NCBI RefSeq assembly: GCF_000759715.1
Contig: NZ_BBLU01000015.1
Coordinates: 35,607-99,606, forward strand
Length of the DNA stretch: 64,000 nt
Source of the DNA: Demequina mangrovi
Lineage (GTDB): Bacteria > Actinomycetota > Actinomycetes > Actinomycetales > Demequinaceae
Direction: 5' to 3'
Within the stretch, counting starts at the first letter, position 1, and every line of letters begins with the position of its first letter. Of this stretch, positions 60,282-64,000 are shown in pieces. A program made the translations under genes and the position numbers. The notes below the pieces were generated by a model. The model searched no databases and was not told where the DNA came from. It was given only the letters and a program-made list of their open reading frames with translations.

Positions 60282-60842
60282 CTACAGGAACTCGAGCGGG
60301 TCGAAGTCCTCGATCGGGATGATCCGCACGCGCGGCAGCGGCTCGTTGAAGGCACGGATGTCGTACTCGAGGTCGAAGAACTCGAGCCCCTGGCCCTGCA
60401 GCTCGATGAACGCGTTGTTGCGGAACTCGACGAAGCCCGCGAGACCGACCCTCCGACCGTCGAGCAGGTCCTCGGCCTGGTCCACGAAGTCGCCGTCGTT
60501 GCTCACGAGGACCACGTCGCCCTCGCGGTCCCGCAGCGCCTCCATGGTGCGCTGGATCGCGATGTCGACCACCTTCTCACCCGCACTGCCCGACAGCGGG
60601 ATGGGGCGGAAGCCGATCGCGAGCAGCGCCTGCACGAAGGTCATGGGCAGCTCGTTGTTGGCCGCGAGGAAGAAGAGCCCCTGCGTCGGCTGGTTCCACC
60701 GGTCCTGGACGTGGCGCAGCACGCGCTCCCAGCGCGGACGCTCCTCCGGCCGGGGCCGCCTGCCCAGGATGGACGTGCCGAGGGTGGCGTCGATGTTCTC
60801 ACCGTCGACCAGGACGTAGGTGACGCGCGTGTCTTTAGCCAT
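60282..60842 (-). CDS. NYN-domain (LabA-like) RNase-family protein
   Basis: A 186-residue single-domain protein. The acidic residues of the NYN/PIN-like fold lie in YVLVDGENIDATLG near 11, EKVVDIAIQRTMEAL near 90, and VVLVSNDGDFVDQAEDL near 109. Probably a cytoplasmic ribonuclease. Leaderless: minus-strand TAGGCT is six bases before the ATG, and its promoter shares a 33-bp gap with the divergent GNAT gene. A second NYN protein at 9917-10945 has an extra C-terminal domain. Confidence 0.87.
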   Translation of the reverse strand: MAKDTRVTYVLVDGENIDATLGTSILGRRPRPEERPRWERVLRHVQDRWNQPTQGLFFLAANNELPMTFVQALLAIGFRPIPLSGSAGEKVVDIAIQRTMEALRDREGDVVLVSNDGDFVDQAEDLLDGRRVGLAGFVEFRNNAFIELQGQGLEFFDLEYDIRAFNEPLPRVRIIPIEDFDPLEFL

Positions 60843-60875
60843 GCGCCGAGCCTACGGCCCTCGTAGCCTGGGCGG
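60843..60875. promoter_or_regulatory. 33-bp divergent leaderless promoter
   Basis: Minus strand TAGGCT (60849-60854), six bases from the NYN ATG; plus strand TAGCCT (60864-60869), six bases from the GNAT ATG. Nine bases separate the two -10 elements, so each -35 region must lie inside the opposite gene. Confidence 0.65.
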
Positions 60876-61457
60876 ATGACCGAGCCGCGCATCGTGCCCG
60901 CCAACCGCGCGTCGCACGCGGACCTGGACCTGGTGATGCGCGAGGGCGGGGACGCGCACAGCTGCCGCTGCCAGTGGTTCAAGCTCCCGCAGTCCGAGTG
61001 GAAGGCCGCGGGTCGCGAGGCGCGGGACGAGGCGCTGGTCGCGCAGGCCGGATGCGGGCTCCCCGACGCACCCACCTCGGGGCTGGTCGCGTACCTCGAC
61101 GACGAGCCGGTCGGGTGGGTCGCGGTCGAGCCGCGCACCGCGTACCCGCGGCTGCGCACCGCGCGCATCCCCTGGACCGGGCGCGACGAGGACAAGGACG
61201 ATGCAGGGGTCTGGGCGATCACGTGCTTCGTGGTCCGGCGCGGGTTCCGCGGGCGTGGCGTCGCCGGCGCTCTCGCGGTCGCGGCGGTCGCGCATGCGCG
61301 GGCCCTCGGCGCCCGGGCGGTCGAGGGCTATCCGCGCGTCGAGGGCGGCGACGCCTCCGCGCTGTTCGTCGGGACGCGATCGGTCTTCGAGGCCGCGGGC
61401 ATGGCCGAGGTCTCCCGGCCCACGCCGGGCCGCGCGGTGATGCGGATGGAGCTGTGA
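60876..61457 (+). CDS. GNAT-family N-acetyltransferase with N-terminal Cys motif
   Basis: A 193-residue protein. The N-terminal HSCRCQWFKLPQSEWKAA segment (two Cys) is typical of a GNAT subgroup common in actinobacteria. The acetyl-CoA loop is RRGFRGRGVAGALAVAAVAH near 125, followed by GYPRVEGG and FEAAGMAEV. Substrate unknown. Its TGA overlaps the ATG of the DUF1304 gene (TGATG). Confidence 0.9.
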   Translation: MTEPRIVPANRASHADLDLVMREGGDAHSCRCQWFKLPQSEWKAAGREARDEALVAQAGCGLPDAPTSGLVAYLDDEPVGWVAVEPRTAYPRLRTARIPWTGRDEDKDDAGVWAITCFVVRRGFRGRGVAGALAVAAVAHARALGARAVEGYPRVEGGDASALFVGTRSVFEAAGMAEVSRPTPGRAVMRMEL

Positions 61458-61843
61458 TGCTCGTCGCGACCTGCGTGCTCGCGGTGCTCGCCGCGCTGAT
61501 CCACGTGGGCATCTTCTGGCTCGAGTCGCTCGCGTGGATGCGCCCGGAGACGCGCGAGGTGTTCGGCATCGCATCGGAGCACGATGCGCAGGTCACCCGC
61601 GCGCTCGCCTTCAACCAGGGCTTCTACAACCTCTTCCTCGCGATCGTGACGTCGGTCGGCATCGTCCTCCTCGCGACCGGGTCGACGGCGGCCGGCGCGG
61701 CGCTGGTCTACGCGGGATGCGGATCGATGACCGCAGCGGCGCTCGTGCTCGTCTCGGGCTCGCGCCGATACGCCCGCGCGGCGGCGCTCCAGGGCGTCGT
61801 GCCTCTGCTCGCGGTGCTCGCGCTGACGGTGTCGCTCGTCTGA
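61457..61843 (+). CDS. DUF1304-family membrane protein
   Basis: A 128-residue protein with four hydrophobic helices: MLVATCVLAVLAALIHVGIF, a middle helix after NQGFYNLFLAIVTSVG, AGAALVYAGCGSMTAAALVL and LQGVVPLLAVLALTVSL. The HVGIFWLESLAW and FNQGFYNLFLA motifs are the DUF1304 hallmarks. The function of the family is unknown. Coupled to the GNAT gene upstream. Confidence 0.87.
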   Translation: MLVATCVLAVLAALIHVGIFWLESLAWMRPETREVFGIASEHDAQVTRALAFNQGFYNLFLAIVTSVGIVLLATGSTAAGAALVYAGCGSMTAAALVLVSGSRRYARAAALQGVVPLLAVLALTVSLV

Positions 61844-62440
61844 CTACGCCTCGGCCTGCTTGGCCCCGAGTCGCTCGGCCGAGGCCGCTCGCCAGACCTT
61901 GACGCCCGCATCGGCGTTGAGCGCGGCGATGCCGACGCCCACGATGATGTCCGGCCAGCCCGAGACCCACGCGAGCGCGATGGCCGCCGTCGCGAGGATC
62001 GCGACGTTCGCGAGCGCGTCGTTGCGCGCGGACAGCCATGCGGCGCGCGCCATCGACCCGCCGGTGTGACGATGCCGGACGAGGATCGCGGCGGCCGCGA
62101 GGTTCGCGAGGAGCGCGCCGAACGCCGTCACCGTGAGCGGGATGGTCTCGGGACGGGTCGGATCGATGATCTTCACCACCGCGGTGACGAGCGTGACCGC
62201 CGCGGGCACCAGGATCACGATCGCGAGCGCGTGCCCGACGCGCGCGCGGCGGTGCAGGGGCCACGCCGCGGCGAAGAAGATGAGGAGGTTGAGGACGCCG
62301 TCCTCGAGGAAGTCGATCGAGTCCGCCACGAGCGCGACCGAGCCGATGAGCTGCGACACCGTGAACTCGACCACCGAGTAGCCGAGGTTGATGAGCGCGA
62401 CGGCGAGCACCGCGCGACGGAGGGCTGAGACGTCGGTCAT
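61844..62440 (-). CDS. Cation-diffusion-facilitator-like membrane protein
   Basis: A 198-residue protein with six helices: AVLAVALINLGYSVVEFTVS, SVALVADSIDFLEDGVLNLL, ARVGHALAIVILVPAAVTLV, ETIPLTVTAFGALLANLAAA, SARNDALANVAILATAAIAL and DIIVGVGIAALNADAGVKVW. The DSxDFLED and NDALANV motifs correspond to the metal-site helices of CDF transporters (Zn/Co/Mn efflux), but the cytoplasmic domain is missing and one usual His is Ser/Asp. It is therefore a minimal CDF. Adjacent and convergent to the DUF1304 gene with no gap. Confidence 0.82.
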   Translation of the reverse strand: MTDVSALRRAVLAVALINLGYSVVEFTVSQLIGSVALVADSIDFLEDGVLNLLIFFAAAWPLHRRARVGHALAIVILVPAAVTLVTAVVKIIDPTRPETIPLTVTAFGALLANLAAAAILVRHRHTGGSMARAAWLSARNDALANVAILATAAIALAWVSGWPDIIVGVGIAALNADAGVKVWRAASAERLGAKQAEA

Positions 62441-62468
62441 GCGCACAGCCTGCCAGGAGGACCGGCGT

Positions 62469-63149
62469 TCAGGATCCGGAGGCGTCGGAGGCTTCGGTGG
62501 CTCCGGTGCGGGCGCCGCGGACGAGCAGCCACAGCGCGAGCCCGGCCTCCGCGGCGAAGCTGATGGCCCACGCGGGGTAGCTGAGCTCGGGGCTGTCGGG
62601 CAGCAGCATGGCCTGCACGAACCACCAGGCGATGGCCACGCCGTCGAGCAGGACCAGCCAGGCCAGCACGCGAGGAACGATCCCGCTGCGCAGCAGCAGC
62701 ATCCCGAGCGGGAACAACCACGCGCTGAAGAACACCTGCGCCGCGACCACGCCGGTGCCGTGCACCTCGATCGCGACGGCGACGGCGTCCCCGGCGTCAG
62801 CCGCGAGACCGACGGACAGCACGACGAGGCTCGCCGCATGGATGGCCGCGCCGACCGCGTTGAGCACGAGGAGCAGCAACGCGAGGCCGCGCCCGAAGGG
62901 CCTCAGCAGCTCCGCGAGCGCCCACGCCGCGAGCACGAAGAAGAGCAGGGACACGAGCGCGATCGCGAGCCCGGCTCGGAACCGCGCCTCGGACGTCGCG
63001 ATGACGTCCGCGAGCGCGTCCTCGTTGCTCAGGCCGATGCGGCCGATCTGGTCGGCCAGGAACGACGCGACGATGAACGCGAGGTAGAAGGCTCCGGCGG
63101 TGCGTGCGGTCACGCCGCGGCGCGCCGCGGCCTCGGTCGAGACGGACAT
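62469..63149 (-). CDS. DUF4386-family membrane protein
   Basis: A 226-residue protein with six to seven membrane helices: TAGAFYLAFIVASFLADQIG, FRAGLAIALVSLLFFVLAAW, ALLLLVLNAVGAAIHAASLV, VVAAQVFFSAWLFPLGMLLL, VLAWLVLLDGVAIAWWFVQA and FAAEAGLALWLLVRG. The order fits DUF4386 (no known role). Start 63149 was chosen for AAGGGG; an in-frame ATG at 63191 lacks it. Confidence 0.83.
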   Translation of the reverse strand: MSVSTEAAARRGVTARTAGAFYLAFIVASFLADQIGRIGLSNEDALADVIATSEARFRAGLAIALVSLLFFVLAAWALAELLRPFGRGLALLLLVLNAVGAAIHAASLVVLSVGLAADAGDAVAVAIEVHGTGVVAAQVFFSAWLFPLGMLLLRSGIVPRVLAWLVLLDGVAIAWWFVQAMLLPDSPELSYPAWAISFAAEAGLALWLLVRGARTGATEASDASGS

Positions 63150-63240
63150 CGCGAACCCCTTGACTGGCGGGCTCCCCCGCCCTCCAGTCAAGCACTCGCG
63201 CGCGGCTCGCGCGCGATGTCTCCTCGCAGGTGCGACTGGT

Positions 63241-63654
63241 TCAGGCGGCCTCGTCGAGCCCCTCGACGGGTGCGGCGGGCGCGTCCTGCTTGAGCCGGAG
63301 CTGCCACACGGCGCCGACCACCCACGCGATGCCGCCGAAGAGGGTGAGGTAGAGGCCCATCGCCGCCGCGCCGTTCATGTCGAACAGGCCGATCACGGCG
63401 ACGAGGCTCGCGAGCACGACGAGCGCGATCTGCGAGGCCCGACCCGGCGTGCGCTCGCCGCCGACCAGACCGGACGTGATCGCGAGCACCACGCCGCCGG
63501 CGATGGCGAACGCGAGCGTGAGCATGCCGTCGCCCTCGAGCCCGATGGCCGAGAGGCCGAAGATCGACACCCACGGGAGGAAGGCGGCCAGGGCGACCAC
63601 GACGATGGCGACGGCGGAGATGCGCTGGGGCAGCGTCAGGCGCTCAAGATGCAT
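63241..63654 (-). CDS. Small four-helix membrane protein
   Basis: A 137-residue protein with helices ISAVAIVVVALAAFLPWVSI, GMLTLAFAIAGGVVLAITSG, IALVVLASLVAVIGLFDMNG and GLYLTLFGGIAWVVGAVWQL; the C terminus is acidic (AAPVEGLDEAA). No family recognised. The start is at the inner ATG, preceded by AGGA; TACGTT 10 bases further upstream may be the -10. Last protein gene before the tRNAs. Confidence 0.78.
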   Translation of the reverse strand: MHLERLTLPQRISAVAIVVVALAAFLPWVSIFGLSAIGLEGDGMLTLAFAIAGGVVLAITSGLVGGERTPGRASQIALVVLASLVAVIGLFDMNGAAAMGLYLTLFGGIAWVVGAVWQLRLKQDAPAAPVEGLDEAA

Positions 63655-63762
63655 CCTGGCAACGTAGCGGCCCGTGCAAGCGGGGGTCAACGGTCACCGG
63701 CACGGGGTGACGCGGATCACGACCACGCCGGGGCACCGCCGCAGCGGCTCCTCGACGGTCCG

Positions 63763-63836
63763 TCGGGGTGACAGGATTTGAACCTGCGACCCTCTGCTCC
63801 CAAAGCAGATGCGCTACCAAGCTGCGCTACACCCCG
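63763..63836 (-). tRNA. tRNA-Pro(TGG)
   Basis: Read on the minus strand, 74 bases from CGGGGTG to the pairing CACCCCG and discriminator A. The anticodon loop CTTTGGGAG carries TGG; TTCAAATC is the T loop. CCA is not encoded. All four arms fold normally. Confidence 0.96.
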
Positions 63837-63925
63837 TCGCGCCGCCCTCGGCGCGATGTACCTCGCCGCAGCGAGGCTCCGCTACTCTAGTACGCGCCGA
63901 GCACGCGTCAGCGACGATCGGCTTC

Positions 63926-63996
63926 GCGGGTGTAGCTCAATGGTAGAGCCTCAGTCTTCCAAACTGATGGTGCGGGTTCGATTCCCGTCACCCGCT
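63926..63996 (+). tRNA. tRNA-Gly(TCC)
   Basis: Seventy-one bases: GCGGGTG...CACCCGC plus discriminator T. The anticodon loop CTTCCAA carries TCC, and GGTTCGATTCC is the T arm. CCA is not encoded. Short D loop (TAGCTCAATGGTAGA) as usual for tRNA-Gly. Confidence 0.96.
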
Positions 63997-64000
63997 CTCG

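Overview
The window comes from a high-GC (roughly 70% by eye) Gram-positive actinobacterium, most likely in the Micrococcales. The evidence is the trigger factor, clpP1, clpP2, clpX block, an actinobacterial HtaA/HmuTUV heme system with a DtxR-type iron box, and the many genes that start directly behind a TAnnnT -10 element (leaderless mRNAs). The species cannot be fixed from the sequence alone.

Positions 1-8309 form an accessory island with a defence character: the tail of an unknown gene, a HelD/UvrD-like ATPase, a divergent DUF262 (GmrSD-like) protein, an McrB-McrC pair, a DUF429 protein, a small HTH protein and a NERD-domain protein. Positions 8347-16298 hold small hypothetical genes, a lone Hcp-like tube protein, an NYN-domain RNase-like protein, two VapBC-type toxin-antitoxin pairs either side of an MscS channel, and a membrane-anchored serine hydrolase. 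Positions 16326-28500 carry a UvrD/PcrA-like helicase, secreted CHAP and amidase enzymes, a TetR-controlled operon ending in a hydrolase-glycosyltransferase fusion, thymidine kinase, an MFS exporter, and four paralogous small proteins with a CxxC/CxxH zinc-type motif.

Positions 28495-32575 hold a compact reverse operon (two-TM protein, GNAT, RraB-like), a second GNAT, a small Cys-rich protein behind a CstR/CsoR-like operator, and arginine deiminase. Positions 32597-39977 are a heme-acquisition locus: iron box, triple-HtaA surface protein, HmuTUV ABC transporter, heme oxygenase. Positions 40260-49943 include a membrane alpha/beta hydrolase, a MarR/oxidoreductase pair with two operators, a sulfide:quinone oxidoreductase operon behind a second CstR-like operator, two holin-family membrane proteins, a CPA2 antiporter and a CPBP protease. 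Positions 50078-59605 are housekeeping: valS, clpX, clpP2, clpP1, tig. A DUF559/AbiEi-type gene flanked by 47-bp inverted repeats sits between valS and clpX. The window ends with membrane proteins, an NYN protein, tRNA-Pro(TGG) and tRNA-Gly(TCC).

The observations most worth following are: the inverted-repeat-bounded DUF559 unit at 52839-54005; a strongly over-represented 9-mer (GGACGATGC), absent from the first 10.5 kb and common between genes, which behaves like an uptake or architecture sequence; the four-member CxxC/CxxH family; and the two near-identical palindromes in the promoter spacers of the sulfide oxidoreductase operon and the small Cys-rich gene, which suggest a persulfide or copper-type regulon whose repressor lies outside the window. 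Counts and spacings were made by eye.
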